Notes: a model not told the origin generated them from the letters alone. A DNA stretch of 64,000 nt from Sphingomonas sp. LM7 (GCF_002002925.1 NZ_CP019511.1:3882501-3946500); one strand, 5' to 3'. Shown: positions 19,860 to 29,071, counted from the first letter of the stretch. Numbers and translations: made by a program.

Positions 19860-20631
19860 TCAGCTGGCCAAGGTCTTCGCCCAGCCCGGCTGCAGACTGT
19901 CACGAACCCAGTCGTCGAAGCGGAGCGCGGAGATGCGGGCGTCGGGGCCGGGCAGCAGCGATCGCTTGCCGAGCACGGCGCCGAAATAGCGGGCGTCGAT
20001 GTCGGCGACGACGCGGCGTCCGTCTTCGTACGCCGTCGCAATCTTGCCTGCGATTTCGTCGAGACGAAACTGTTCCGGGCCGGCGATTTCGAGCGCGGCA
20101 TTGAACGGATCGCTGAACACCGCGTCGGCCAGCATGTCGGCGACGTCGTCGCCGGCGATCGGCTGGACGAGGGCGGGCGATATCGGAATCTCGTGCGCGG
20201 TGCCGTCCTGGACCGCGGCGCTGATGAATTCGAAGAACTGCGTCGAGCGCAGGATGGTGAAGGGTGTCCCCGATGCCTCGATCAGCGTTTCCTGGATCTT
20301 CTTGGCGCGGAAATACGCGCTCGCAAGCAACCCGTCGACGCCGACGATGGATAGCGCGATATGGTGGCGGACCCCGGCTGCACGTGCCGCGGACAGCAGA
20401 TTGTGGCCCGAAGTCTCGAAGAAGCGCAGCGCCGCCGGACCGTCGAGAGAGGGCGCATTCGAGACGTCCACGACCCTCCGCTTCCGCCAGCGCCTCCGCG
20501 AGCCCGACGCCGGTCACTGTGTCCACGCCGTGGCTGGGCGAGGCTTCGAAGACCCGGCAATCCTCCTGGCGCAGATTCCGGACCAGCTTCTCGCCGATCC
20601 GGCCGCTCCCGCCGATCACCACGATCTTCAC
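19860..20631 (-). pseudogene. NmrA-like NAD(P)-binding reductase, interrupted by a frameshift
   Basis: The N-terminal Rossmann segment VKIVVIGGSGRIGEKLV begins at GTG 20631 and reads open to about 20470. The rest (DVSNAPSLDGPAALRFFE onward) continues in another frame to the stop at 19860. The intact paralogue at 22197-22961 reads straight through the same point. On the minus strand the site is GAG-GGT-CGT; removing one G of the GGG (20474-20476) restores AEVVDVS in line with the paralogue. A one-base insertion or a sequencing error therefore breaks the gene. The GTG start overlaps the GST stop as GTGA, with GAGGAGG upstream. Confidence 0.85.
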
Positions 20632-21212
20632 GACAGGCCCTCCTCGGCGAGCGCCCGTCCTACGGTTTGGCGCTCGGAGACCCGCGCGAAATAGTCGAGC
20701 AGCACCGGCGGAATCCGCACCTCGAATGCCCTGGCCCAGCGCAGCATCGCGAACAGATAGGCGTCGGCCACCGTGAAGGCCGCGCCGAACAGATAGGGGT
20801 GGCGCATGGTGTCTGCGATCAGCGCAAGCCGCGCCGCGACGACGCTGGATGCTGCGGCCTTCTCCACCTCGGTGGCGTTGTGCCAAAGCGGCTTGAAGGC
20901 GATGTGCAGCTCGGTCGAGAGCCAGGACAGTATCTCGATCAGCCGCGTGCGGCCGAGCGGTCCATCGGGTGCGAGCCGCGGCTCGCGACCCGCGATCCAG
21001 TCGAGAACCGCGGTGTTTTCGGTCACGGTATCGCCGTCGTCGAAGACGAGCAGCGGTACATAGCCCTTGGGATTGATCACGGTGTAATCGTCGCCGTGTT
21101 CGGTCCGTTTGGTCCTGATGTCGACGCGTTCGAATTCGGCATCGAGTTCTGCCTCGTGCAGCGAGATGCGGACCGCGAGACTGCAGGCGCCCGGCGCATA
21201 ATATAGCTTCAT
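20628..21212 (-). CDS. Glutathione S-transferase
   Basis: A cytosolic GST of 194 residues. The N-terminal thioredoxin-like domain starts MKLYYAPGACSLAVRISLHEAE, typical of beta-class bacterial enzymes. It includes NPKGYVPLLVFDDGDTVTENTAVLDWIA, the glutathione-binding cis-Pro and EN/ET region. The helical C-terminal domain has FTVADAYLFAMLRWA. The ATG at 21212 (second of a tandem ATGATG) has GAGGAG at seven bases. It is translationally coupled to the downstream reductase through GTGA. Confidence 0.92.
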   Translation of the reverse strand: MKLYYAPGACSLAVRISLHEAELDAEFERVDIRTKRTEHGDDYTVINPKGYVPLLVFDDGDTVTENTAVLDWIAGREPRLAPDGPLGRTRLIEILSWLSTELHIAFKPLWHNATEVEKAAASSVVAARLALIADTMRHPYLFGAAFTVADAYLFAMLRWARAFEVRIPPVLLDYFARVSERQTVGRALAEEGLS

Positions 21213-21280
21213 CATTTCACTCCTCTGCGCGGGGGATGCGGGACGCGCATGTTTGCCGGCGTCCCGCATCCCCACGAAGG

Positions 21281-21745
21281 TCAGGCTACCGCGGCGACCG
21301 ATGCGTCGACCGGATGAACGGCGCGAAGGCCGATCTGCACGCGGTTCCAGAGGTTTATCGCGCCGATCAGCAGCGTGAGATGGGCGATCTCGTTTTCATC
21401 GAACTGGCTCTGAAGCAGCGCATAATCGGCGTCGGGCGCATGGGTCTTGGCGATCCGGGTCAGCGCTTCGGTCCAGTTGAGCGCGGCGCGTTCGCGATCG
21501 GTGAACAGCGGGGAATCGCGCCAGCCGTCGAGCAAATGGATGCGTATGTCGCTCTCGCCGTTCTTGAGCGCATCCTTGACGTGCATGTGGATGCAGAAGG
21601 CGCAGCCGTTGATCTGGGAGGCGCGCAGCCGGACCAGCTCCGCCAGGCTGTGTTCGAGCCCGCTCTGGTTGATGGCGGCCTCGACGGCGAGCATCGCCTT
21701 CGAACCTTCGGGCGCGACCTGGAAGATATTCATGCGGGGGGTCAT
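21281..21745 (-). CDS. Carboxymuconolactone decarboxylase / AhpD-like protein
   Basis: The helical protein of 154 residues has the AhpD-type redox motif GCAFCIHMH (C48, C51, H55) in LRASQINGCAFCIHMHVKDAL. The family includes alkylhydroperoxidase AhpD and many proteins of unknown substrate. The start at 21745 is chosen for its AAGGAG seven bases upstream and for its ATGA overlap with the upstream membrane-protein stop. It lies in an operon with an NmrA-like reductase and probably GST, suggesting redox or xenobiotic detoxification. Confidence 0.9.
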   Translation of the reverse strand: MTPRMNIFQVAPEGSKAMLAVEAAINQSGLEHSLAELVRLRASQINGCAFCIHMHVKDALKNGESDIRIHLLDGWRDSPLFTDRERAALNWTEALTRIAKTHAPDADYALLQSQFDENEIAHLTLLIGAINLWNRVQIGLRAVHPVDASVAAVA

Positions 21746-22164
21746 TTCGTTTCTCCTTGAGTGGAACGGAAACGGGCGTCGGCGACTGCCCAGAAAGTCA
21801 GCGCCGCGCCGAGAAGCGCGGGGAAGGTGACGGCGGGGAAATCGCGCAGCAGTGCCGAGGTGCCACAGATGCCGACCGCGACTTCCCAGAAATGGAAAAG
21901 CGCATGACAGCCGAGCCAGAGCGTCGCGGCACCCCACAACACGATGCGGAACTCCCGCCGTATCGCGCCGGTCAGGAAGGCGGCGCCGAGGAACAGGAAG
22001 ATGATGCCGATGTCGCGTATGAAGTGCTGGTTGAACGGTCCGGTGGTCGTCACGCCCGGCACGGCGAAATACCAGCCGGTAGGCGAGGCGAGCATGAAAA
22101 TGCCGTTGGCCAGCGCGCCCAGGCCGAGAATGGCCGCGAGCGGGATGCAGATATTCCGGAGCAT
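21742..22164 (-). CDS. Four-helix membrane protein of unknown function
   Basis: About 140 residues with four hydrophobic segments: CIPLAAILGLGALANGIFML, IGIIFLFLGAAFLTGAI, IVLWGAATLWLGCHALFHFW and FPAVTFPALLGAALTFWAV. I do not assign a named family. The ATG at 22164 has AAGGA seven bases upstream. An ATG at 22200, which would overlap the upstream stop as ATGA, is an alternative that adds 12 residues. The stop overlaps the next gene's start. Membership in the reductase/AhpD cluster suggests a role with those enzymes. Confidence 0.75.
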   Translation of the reverse strand: MLRNICIPLAAILGLGALANGIFMLASPTGWYFAVPGVTTTGPFNQHFIRDIGIIFLFLGAAFLTGAIRREFRIVLWGAATLWLGCHALFHFWEVAVGICGTSALLRDFPAVTFPALLGAALTFWAVADARFRSTQGETK

Positions 22165-22196
22165 AATCGGGTCCTTCGGATATATGGTGGCGCGGT

Positions 22197-22961
22197 TCAT
22201 TTCCGCGGCGGGGGCGGCGGCACGTTGGCGAGCCACCAGTCGAAGCGCGTGGTGCCGAGCCGCGCGTTCGGCCCGGGCATCAGCGCGGCATCGTCCAGCC
22301 GGATTCCGAAATACGGCGCCTCCGGATCCGCGATCACCTTGCGCGGGTCCTTGTCATAGGCGAGCACCCGCGCGACCAGCGCGTCGATGTGGAAGGCCTC
22401 GGGGCCCGCGACTTCGATCGTGCCGTGGGTAGGCTCGGCGAGCGCCGCATCGACCATCGCCGCCGCGACATCCTGTGCAGCCATCGGCTGGAAACGCGCG
22501 TTCGAAAGCCGGACGCTGTCGCCATCGGCTGCCGAGGCGGCAATGCCGCGAAGGAATTCGAAGAACTGCGTCGCATGAACCACACTGAACGGGATCCCCG
22601 ATTCCCGGATCAACTTCTCCTGCGCGAGCTTGGCGCGGAAATAGCCGCTTTCCTGCAGCCGCTCAGTGCCGACCACCGAAAGCGCCAGGTGATGGCGGAC
22701 GCCGGCGGCCTTCTCGGCCGCGGCGATGGTCCGCCCTGCGGTCTGAAAGAAGTCCAGCGCGGCTGCGCCGTCGAGGGAAGGCGAGTTGGAGACGTCTATC
22801 ACCACCTCGGCGCCGTCGATCGCTTCGCCAAGGCCCTTGCCGGTAAGCGTATCGACGCCGGTGTTCGGCGCCGCCGAGAATACGTCATGGCCGTCACGGG
22901 CCAGCGATGCGACTATCTTCGAGCCGATCAGTCCGGTTCCGCCAATCACTGTGATCCGCAT
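22197..22961 (-). CDS. NmrA-like NAD(P)-binding reductase
   Basis: An atypical SDR (NmrA/YwnB type) of 254 residues. It starts MRITVIGGTGLIGSKIV with the GGTGLIG dinucleotide-binding loop and includes DVSNSPSLDG, GVRHHLALSVVG and GYFRAKLAQEKLIRESG, where YxxxK is conserved. It lacks a clear second domain and probably reduces or senses a small molecule with NADPH. It is a paralogue of the frameshifted gene at 19860-20631. The start at 22961 has AGGGTGAAGAC upstream. It heads the tightly overlapped cluster. Confidence 0.88.
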   Translation of the reverse strand: MRITVIGGTGLIGSKIVASLARDGHDVFSAAPNTGVDTLTGKGLGEAIDGAEVVIDVSNSPSLDGAAALDFFQTAGRTIAAAEKAAGVRHHLALSVVGTERLQESGYFRAKLAQEKLIRESGIPFSVVHATQFFEFLRGIAASAADGDSVRLSNARFQPMAAQDVAAAMVDAALAEPTHGTIEVAGPEAFHIDALVARVLAYDKDPRKVIADPEAPYFGIRLDDAALMPGPNARLGTTRFDWWLANVPPPPPRK

Positions 22962-23440
22962 GTCTTCACCCTGTTTTGCAATGACGCCTTCCGGGGCGGT
23001 TACGGCTCCGGAACGCGAGCAAGATCGCGGATCGGGCCCGGCATCTCCATCGTGCCAAGGCATGTGCCGGCCTCGCCAAAGGTCAGGCGACCCTTACCTT
23101 TTGGGCAGGGTCTGGCATGCTCCGAAGCGCGCCGACCGGATTTGGTGGGGCGCATGCGATTGCCGTTCCCGTGGGTGAGGACGTCGATCTGCGGCCCGGC
23201 AAACCGCTTGAAATGTAGGATTTCGCCCGCGGGATCGACGCTCGGGGACGCTTGCCCTCGCTCTTTGACAGCGTCGATCCCGGCCGGAGCGCACACTCGC
23301 GTTGGCTGAAGCTTCGGGATTTCCGCATGGCCTCGCCGCCGCTGGACATGCGCGACAGTGTGACCCTGGTGTGACCTTTGGTTCGCAAAATGCGCAGCCT
23401 TGCGGCGCCACCAGCGCCGGTCTGGCCGCGTCCTGCGAAT
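22962..23440. other. Non-coding or unassigned stretch between reductase and response regulator genes
   Basis: About 480 bases. A minus-strand ORF of 98 codons (23000-23296) has no recognisable domain and no good ribosome-binding site. Two copies of GTGTGACC stand 11 bases apart at 23358-23365 and 23369-23376, which could be a binding site. Nothing else was seen. Confidence 0.4.
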
Positions 23441-23857
23441 TCACGGCGCACCGCCACGGCCGTCCAGCGCCTGGTACAGCGCGCGCAGCAGCGCGTCGTC
23501 CGCCACGGGTTTGGTGAACCAGGCGGCGGCCCCGCCCAGCATCGCCTGGGTGCGGCTGGGTTCGTCGGTCGTGGAGGTGATGAATAGTATCGGCAGCGTG
23601 GCGCCACGGGCGCGCAGCCGGCGCTGCAGCTCGATCCCGTCGATCTCGGGCATCCTGACATCGGTGACGAGGCAATCGAAGCTATCGAGGGCGGTATCGG
23701 AGAGCAGCGCCGCCGCGCCGTCGAATGCCCGTGCCGACAGGCCTTCGACCTCGAGGAGGTCGCAAAGCGCCTCGCGCACGGCCTCGTCATCATCCACGAT
23801 CGCGATCACGGGTACGGGCAAGCGGAGAGTCCTCGCTGACACGGCCGGCCTGGCCAT
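23441..23857 (-). CDS. Single-domain response regulator (receiver only)
   Basis: A protein of 138 residues holding only a CheY-like receiver domain: acidic cluster IVDDDEAVREAL, phospho-acceptor D66 in CLVTDVRMPEIDG, Thr/Ser in FITST and Lys in AAWFTKPV. The DVRMP pattern is like the FixJ receiver group. There is no output domain, so it probably passes phosphate or acts by protein contact. The FixJ-type regulator gene lies 46 bases upstream on the same strand. No histidine kinase is in the window. Confidence 0.88.
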   Translation of the reverse strand: MARPAVSARTLRLPVPVIAIVDDDEAVREALCDLLEVEGLSARAFDGAAALLSDTALDSFDCLVTDVRMPEIDGIELQRRLRARGATLPILFITSTTDEPSRTQAMLGGAAAWFTKPVADDALLRALYQALDGRGGAP

Positions 23858-23903
23858 ACCCGGATGTCGCTGAATTCATGGAGGTTCGTAACCACACCAT
23901 GGT

Positions 23904-24614
23904 CTAGGTCGCCCGTTCGCGGAGCGCGGCCGGAAGCGTGTTCCAGGCGTGGATGAGTTCGCCGATCGACGCCGCCTGCATCTTCTTCATGACGCTGCTG
24001 CGGTGAAGCTTGACTGTGACTTCGCTGATGCCAAGCGCGAAGGCGATCTGCTTGTTGAGCCGCCCCTGTGCCACCATCTGCAGCACCTGCCGCTCGCGCG
24101 CGGTCAGCGTGGCGTGGCGATCGGCCTGGCACTGCACGATCCGCGCTTCGGCGCGCTGGGCCAGGTCGCGCTCGATTCCGATCGTCACTGCGTCGAGCAG
24201 CGACTGGTCGCGGAACGGTTTGGTCAGGAAATCGACGGCGCCGGCCTTCATCGCCTGGACGGTCATCGGAATGTCGCCATGCCCGGTGATGAAGACGATC
24301 GGCCTGGCGTGTCCGCTCGCGGCGAGATGCTGCTGAAGATCGAGCCCGCTCCAGCCGGGCATGCGCACGTCGAGCACGAGGCAGCAGCACCGGTCGGGAA
24401 GCGCGGTCTCCATCAGCTCGCGGGGAGAGGCGAAGCCGACTGCCTCCAGCCCGACCGATTCCATCAACTCGGTGAGCGCGTCGCGAATGGCCGCATCGTC
24501 GTCGACGACCAGCACGAGGGGGCGTTCATGCGCGATCGACGCGGCGAAATGCGCGGCGATATCGGGCACCGGCCTTGGCGGGGCTTCACGGGTCAATAGC
24601 GATCCCTCGGTCAT
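23904..24614 (-). CDS. FixJ/NarL-type two-component response regulator
   Basis: The 236-residue regulator has an N-terminal extension of about 30 residues, then a receiver (VLVVDDDAAIRDAL, phospho-acceptor D82 in LDVRMPGWSG, FLTKPF) and a C-terminal LuxR-type helix-turn-helix (LTARERQVLQMVAQGRLNKQIAFALGISEVTVKLHRSSVMKKM). It should activate transcription on phosphorylation by an unseen kinase. The cysteine run CCC sits just before the phospho-acceptor strand, which is unusual and could be redox sensitive. It is followed by a receiver-only gene. Confidence 0.93.
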   Translation of the reverse strand: MTEGSLLTREAPPRPVPDIAAHFAASIAHERPLVLVVDDDAAIRDALTELMESVGLEAVGFASPRELMETALPDRCCCLVLDVRMPGWSGLDLQQHLAASGHARPIVFITGHGDIPMTVQAMKAGAVDFLTKPFRDQSLLDAVTIGIERDLAQRAEARIVQCQADRHATLTARERQVLQMVAQGRLNKQIAFALGISEVTVKLHRSSVMKKMQAASIGELIHAWNTLPAALRERAT

Positions 24615-25262
24615 TGGTTCGGCCTCCGCGCGGCTTTAGTTGCGAGAGCACAGGGTCTCATGGTGCAAGCCGGCGCGGACTCCCGAACCGGGTTAGGATG
24701 GATGCCCCTCCTTGATCCGGGGCTCGAGCCGGATGACCCGGCGGCCGAACCGGTGCGCATCGACCGGCCAGCAAGGCGCCACGGGTGGCGCCGTCCGGAT
24801 AGCGGGAGATCAGATTGGGCACAGGTCGGTCTCTAGCCGCACGGGCGGCTCCCGGCAGTCTCCTGACCGGGAATGTTCCGATCCCCCGTTCGGGGGTGGC
24901 GGCTTGGTGCTCGGCGTGCCCCGTGCGGAGGAGGCGATCATCGAACCCGAACGGGAACGGCGCACATGATCGCGTCGCTGGCGCTCCCGGCCGTTAGGCG
25001 CACGGGCCTTCGCCGACGGCATGCGTGACCCCCTACCTTCGTACAGATAGCCGACGCGCCGTCCACAGTGGCACATACACCGTAGCTTGGACGATGTGCC
25101 TCTCCCCAACAGGGCGCGTCGGGGCAGCTTGTGGAGCCGTGTCAATCGGACGTGGCAGGGATGACGAACGCAAGGGTTTTTCCGATTTCACCTTGCGGCT
25201 AACGAAATGGCAGTCGAGCGTCCAACCTGTCCGGCTCTGCGACACCTATGGAGGAAGACACG
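24615..25262. other. Intergenic region with no recognised gene
   Basis: About 650 bases. Short ORFs on both strands have no recognisable domains or ribosome-binding sites. A small perfect palindrome CCCCCGTTCGGGGG lies at 24883-24896. The right end has GGAGG before the ATG at 25263. The divergent promoters for the response regulator and the downstream gene are presumably here. Confidence 0.45.
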
Positions 25263-26230
25263 ATGGACCGGCCAATCCGTATCCTACTGCAGACGACTAT
25301 CCCTCCGATCGCCGACGACTGGAATATCGGGCGCTTTTCGAAGCTGCGCAGCTATCTGGCCGGGCTCGTGGACGCGGATGGAGCGGCGTTGTTCGACGTG
25401 ACCGCGCGGGATCGCACCGCGCCGGGCGCGCCGGACCCGATCCTGTCGACGATCGACCGATCCGACTTCGACGAACTCTGGCTGTTCGCAGTCGATACAG
25501 GCGAAGGGCTGGACCCGGAGGATTGCGCCGCGATCAGCCGCTTCCGCGAAGGGGGTCGCGGCCTGCTGGTGACGCGCGATCATATGGACCTCGGCGCTCG
25601 GTATGTACGCTGGGTGGCGTCGGCAACGCGCACTTCTTCCACAGCAGGAATGCCGAGCCGGACGCGTCGCGCCGAGTCGCCGATGATCGCGAGACGCCGG
25701 ATATCCTGTGGCCCAACTATCATTCGGGCGCGAACGGCGATTTCCAGGAGATCAAGGTCGTCGAACCCGCGCACCCGCTTCTCCAGGACCAGTCCGCGCC
25801 CGAAGGCCTGCTGCGCTATCTGCCCGCGCATCCGCATGAAGGCGCCGTCGGGGCGCCGGCAGGCGATTCCTCGGCCCGGACGATCGCGACGGGGACCAGC
25901 AAGGCGAGCGGCAAGCGCTTCAATCTCATCGTCGCGTTCGAGTCCTCCGCCGATGGCGGGCCGGCGGTGGCCCAATCCACCTTCCACCATTTCGCCGACT
26001 ATAACTGGGATCCGGAGGCCGGCTGCCCGAGCTTTGTCAGCGAGGCGCCGGGCGACGGCCTCGCGCGTTCGCCCGAGGCACAGCGTTCGGTCCGGCGCTA
26101 TATCCGCAATCTTGCTTTGTGGCTGGCGGGCCGGTCACCAGCCGAGGATCGGAACGCATATATCGACCGCGCGCTGGACGAGGCGCTCGACGAAAGCTTC
26201 CCGGCCAGCGATCCGCTTGCAATCGCCTAA
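25263..26230 (+). pseudogene. Conserved hypothetical protein interrupted by a frameshift
   Basis: The reading frame from ATG 25263 (MDRPIRILLQTTIPPIADD, with GGAGG upstream) is open to about 25597 and ends in RDHMDLGA. The rest continues in the next frame as SVCTLGGVGNAHFFHSRN and runs to the stop at 26230. Adding one base near 25597-25598 would join the two parts into a protein of about 322 residues. The N-terminal half looks like a glutamine-amidotransferase/ThuA-like fold (ILLQTT, DELWLFAVD, GGRGLLVTRDH). The C-terminal half has a WPNYHSGANGDFQ block and HHFADYNWDP. Function unknown. The deletion is either real or a sequencing error. Confidence 0.75.
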
Positions 26231-26340
26231 CTCGCTGAGCCAGGTGCAAAGCCGGTTCTTGCGCAAACGAAACGGCGTGGCCTCCGTAGTAATACATAAT
26301 CAGGATTTGACGCCTAGCACTTCTCGCAGAGGGGTAGACT

Positions 26341-27441
26341 ATGAAGACGGCCTGGCACGTCGGGATCAGTCATGTGCTTCGAGGCGACGCGACCCAGCGA
26401 CGCCTCGAGATGCTGGCCGTTGCCGGATTGCTCCTGATCGTGATTGTCGCGGCAGCGGGCCTGGCGGTGGCGACCGGCACGCGCCTGGATGCCGTCGCCG
26501 GTATCGCGACACGGTTCATGGCGGCCTCGCTGTTCCTGGGCGTGCTGCTGTGCCTCACCACTCTCTACATGCAGCGTCGCAGGTCATCTGCCAGACGCTT
26601 CGACCGTACGGGCGTCATGGTCGTGCTGCTGGCCGCGCTTCTCGTCGGACTCACCATCCCGGTCTTCGGCATGTTCAAGCAACTGATCTTGCCCGCGCGC
26701 GGCTTCCCGCTCGATCCGGTGCTGCGTGCGATCGATCAGACGCTGTTCCTCGGCGCGGATCCGTGGCGTGTTTCGCATGCGCTGATGCCCTCGGTTGGAG
26801 TCACCCAGTTTCTCGACAAGCTCTACACGCTGTGGATGCCGATGATGTTCGTCTTTCCGATGCTGGCGATCGTCGCCGGTCGGACCGAGCCCGATCGCGT
26901 GCGGCTCGTCGGCTGCTGGCTGGCGGCCTGGATCCTGATCGGCGGTGTCGGCGCCTGGCTGCTCGGCTCGGCGGGGCCTTGCTATTATAATGCGCTGGTC
27001 GCGCCCGATGCCGGGTTCGCACTGTTCGATGCGCAACTCCAGCACCAAGCGCAGGCCGCCCGGGAAGGCGGCTGGCCGATCGCCGCGATCGAATTCCAGT
27101 CGATGCTGCTCGATGCCTATCGGAATGGCGGATACGCGCCGGCGGGCGGCATTTCCGCTGCCCCTTCGATGCATGTCGCGATGGCAGCGCTGTTCGCGAT
27201 CGGCGGCTTTCGCATCAACCGCTGGCTGGGCGGCGGGCTGACGCTCTTCGCGGCGCTGATCTGGGTGGGGTCGGTCCACCTTGGCTGGCATTATGCGGTC
27301 GACGGACTGATCAGCATCGTGGCGATGCTGGCGATATGGTTCGCCTCCGATGTCGTCGTCGGCGCGCTGCTGGCGCCGCGCGTGGTGCAGTCAGCGGGCG
27401 CCGGAGAACTCGAAGATATAGAGGGTCGGGCCACCGCGTAG
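26341..27441 (+). CDS. PAP2-superfamily integral membrane phosphatase or phosphotransferase
   Basis: The polytopic protein of 366 residues has about seven membrane segments. The PAP2 signature is split as expected: GISAAPSMHVAMAALFA (histidine of the second motif) and HLGWHYAVDGL (third motif). The arrangement resembles the AUR1/inositol-phosphoryl-ceramide synthase-like branch more than small PgpB enzymes. It may act on lipid or polyprenyl phosphates. GAGGGG precedes the ATG. Its 3' end overlaps the convergent glycosyltransferase gene by 51 bases, next to a glycan locus. Confidence 0.85.
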   Translation: MKTAWHVGISHVLRGDATQRRLEMLAVAGLLLIVIVAAAGLAVATGTRLDAVAGIATRFMAASLFLGVLLCLTTLYMQRRRSSARRFDRTGVMVVLLAALLVGLTIPVFGMFKQLILPARGFPLDPVLRAIDQTLFLGADPWRVSHALMPSVGVTQFLDKLYTLWMPMMFVFPMLAIVAGRTEPDRVRLVGCWLAAWILIGGVGAWLLGSAGPCYYNALVAPDAGFALFDAQLQHQAQAAREGGWPIAAIEFQSMLLDAYRNGGYAPAGGISAAPSMHVAMAALFAIGGFRINRWLGGGLTLFAALIWVGSVHLGWHYAVDGLISIVAMLAIWFASDVVVGALLAPRVVQSAGAGELEDIEGRATA

Positions 27442-29043
27442 CCCTTCCGCCGGGGCAATGACCTGGCGCAGCATGCCGTCGCGGGTGAGCGCCGCATAAC
27501 GCTGCCATTCCGGGGCATAGTCGGCGCCGGCATCGCGATATCGGTCGTAATGGCTCAGCACCGCATAGCGGGCGCGGCAGCCGGCGAGCCCGGCCAAATC
27601 GACATTGCCGAGATCGACGACCGGGCGTCCCGAGCGAAAAGTTTCCGCCTCGGCATAGCGGATATTGCGGGCGAGCAGCTTGCGCGCGTCGAGGCATCCG
27701 GCGCTGCCGAGCGGGAACAATAGTTTCCACGGGCCAGCGACGAGATCGATTGCGGCATGCTCGACCAGGATCGCGCTGTCGGGCGGGGCATGCGCACGGA
27801 TCCAGGCGGAGGCAATCTGGCGGGTATCGTTTGCGCGCTCGGTCGCGCGGTGCTGCGCGGCCTGGAGCATCGGCACGATCAGCAGCAGTGCGACTAGCGG
27901 TTCGAGGATCGGCAGCGCGCGACCTGTGCGCCAGCGCAGGGCGTCGCTCAGGGCGTGCACCGCATAGCCCAGGGCGATCGCGGCGAAGGGCAGGAGCGGG
28001 ATCAGCCAGCGCTCCCACCGTAGCGCCTGGAGGCAGATCAGCACCGCGAAGGCGGCCACGCCGGGCAGGACGGCGATGGCGGCGGTACGGTTGCGCCGCG
28101 CGATCAGGACGGTGCCGATCGCGGCCAGAGCGACCCCCGCCACGCCGAACGAAAAGTATAATGGATGGCCGACATACCAGGCAAGGTTGGCGATCAGCCC
28201 GCCTCCCGTGGCGCCGGGATGGATCGGCCGGGCTTCGCCGGCGAGGTCGTGGAGGACGGTGGGATAGTCGAATAATAGAAAGGGCGACGCCAGCACCAGC
28301 GCACCCAGCGCGGCCGCAGCAAATGCCAGCAGCTTGCGCGCGTCGCGGTGGCCCTGGGCGATGCGCCAGATGCCCGCGGCAATGGGGCTCAGCGCGATCG
28401 TCGCCGCCGGCCATTTGGTCGCGCAGCCAAGGCCGACGAACATGCCCGCCAGCAGATAGTCGCGCAGTCGGCCGTGCTCGACGATCGCGATCGCCGACGA
28501 CAGGCACAGCAGCATGAAGACGCTGGCCTGGATGTCGGTGCGGATGACCTGCGAATAGTCGATATGCACGGCATTGACCGCGAGGAAGGCGGCGGCGAGC
28601 AGCCCCACGCGTGGACCGCCGATCCGCTTTCCCAATCGCCAGGTAAGGTCGACGCAGGCGACGCCGCAGGCCGCGATGCATAGCCGGACGGGCACGAACA
28701 GGATCGCCGGATCGGCATAGACTGCGCTGACGAACGCGTCGGCATCGGCATATTGCCCGGTCGCGACGCCGATCCCGCCAACGGCGAGGCTGACCAGCGC
28801 GATGCAATAGAGCGTGATCGTGCCGGGATGGCCGAACCAGCCGGGATTGAGGCTGTGGTTCTGCAGCATCTCGACTGCGGTCATCATGAACAGCGGCTCG
28901 TCGGGGTCGTTGAGCGCGGGCAGGCCAAAGCCGATCCCGCGGATCCGCAGCCCCGCGGCGACCAACAGGATCAGGAGCAACAGGCCATATTCGATCCAGG
29001 AATCGCGGTCCGGCTTACGGGCTGGGGGGGAGGGCTGCGTCAT
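27391..29043 (-). CDS. ArnT/PMT-like GT39-family membrane glycosyltransferase
   Basis: This GT-C-fold protein of 550 residues has a first loop with the acidic motif LPALNDPDEPLFMM (catalytic-type Asp), about ten or more hydrophobic segments and a C-terminal periplasmic soluble domain. Such enzymes transfer a sugar from a polyprenyl-phosphate donor to lipid, protein or glycan at the outer face of the inner membrane. The ATG at 29043 (MTQPSPPARK) is chosen over upstream codons that read into the rfbF promoter. It is divergent from rfbF and so probably belongs to the glycan locus. Confidence 0.85.
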   Translation of the reverse strand: MTQPSPPARKPDRDSWIEYGLLLLILLVAAGLRIRGIGFGLPALNDPDEPLFMMTAVEMLQNHSLNPGWFGHPGTITLYCIALVSLAVGGIGVATGQYADADAFVSAVYADPAILFVPVRLCIAACGVACVDLTWRLGKRIGGPRVGLLAAAFLAVNAVHIDYSQVIRTDIQASVFMLLCLSSAIAIVEHGRLRDYLLAGMFVGLGCATKWPAATIALSPIAAGIWRIAQGHRDARKLLAFAAAALGALVLASPFLLFDYPTVLHDLAGEARPIHPGATGGGLIANLAWYVGHPLYFSFGVAGVALAAIGTVLIARRNRTAAIAVLPGVAAFAVLICLQALRWERWLIPLLPFAAIALGYAVHALSDALRWRTGRALPILEPLVALLLIVPMLQAAQHRATERANDTRQIASAWIRAHAPPDSAILVEHAAIDLVAGPWKLLFPLGSAGCLDARKLLARNIRYAEAETFRSGRPVVDLGNVDLAGLAGCRARYAVLSHYDRYRDAGADYAPEWQRYAALTRDGMLRQVIAPAEGLRGGPTLYIFEFSGAR

Positions 29044-29071
29044 CGTGCTGAAGTGATGACGTGGAGTGACG

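Noticed and set aside
25248..26990. A 580-codon ORF spanning the frameshifted gene and the PAP2 gene
   Set aside because: Only its first 110 or so residues are real; after the frameshift it reads the wrong frame through the second half and into the next gene.
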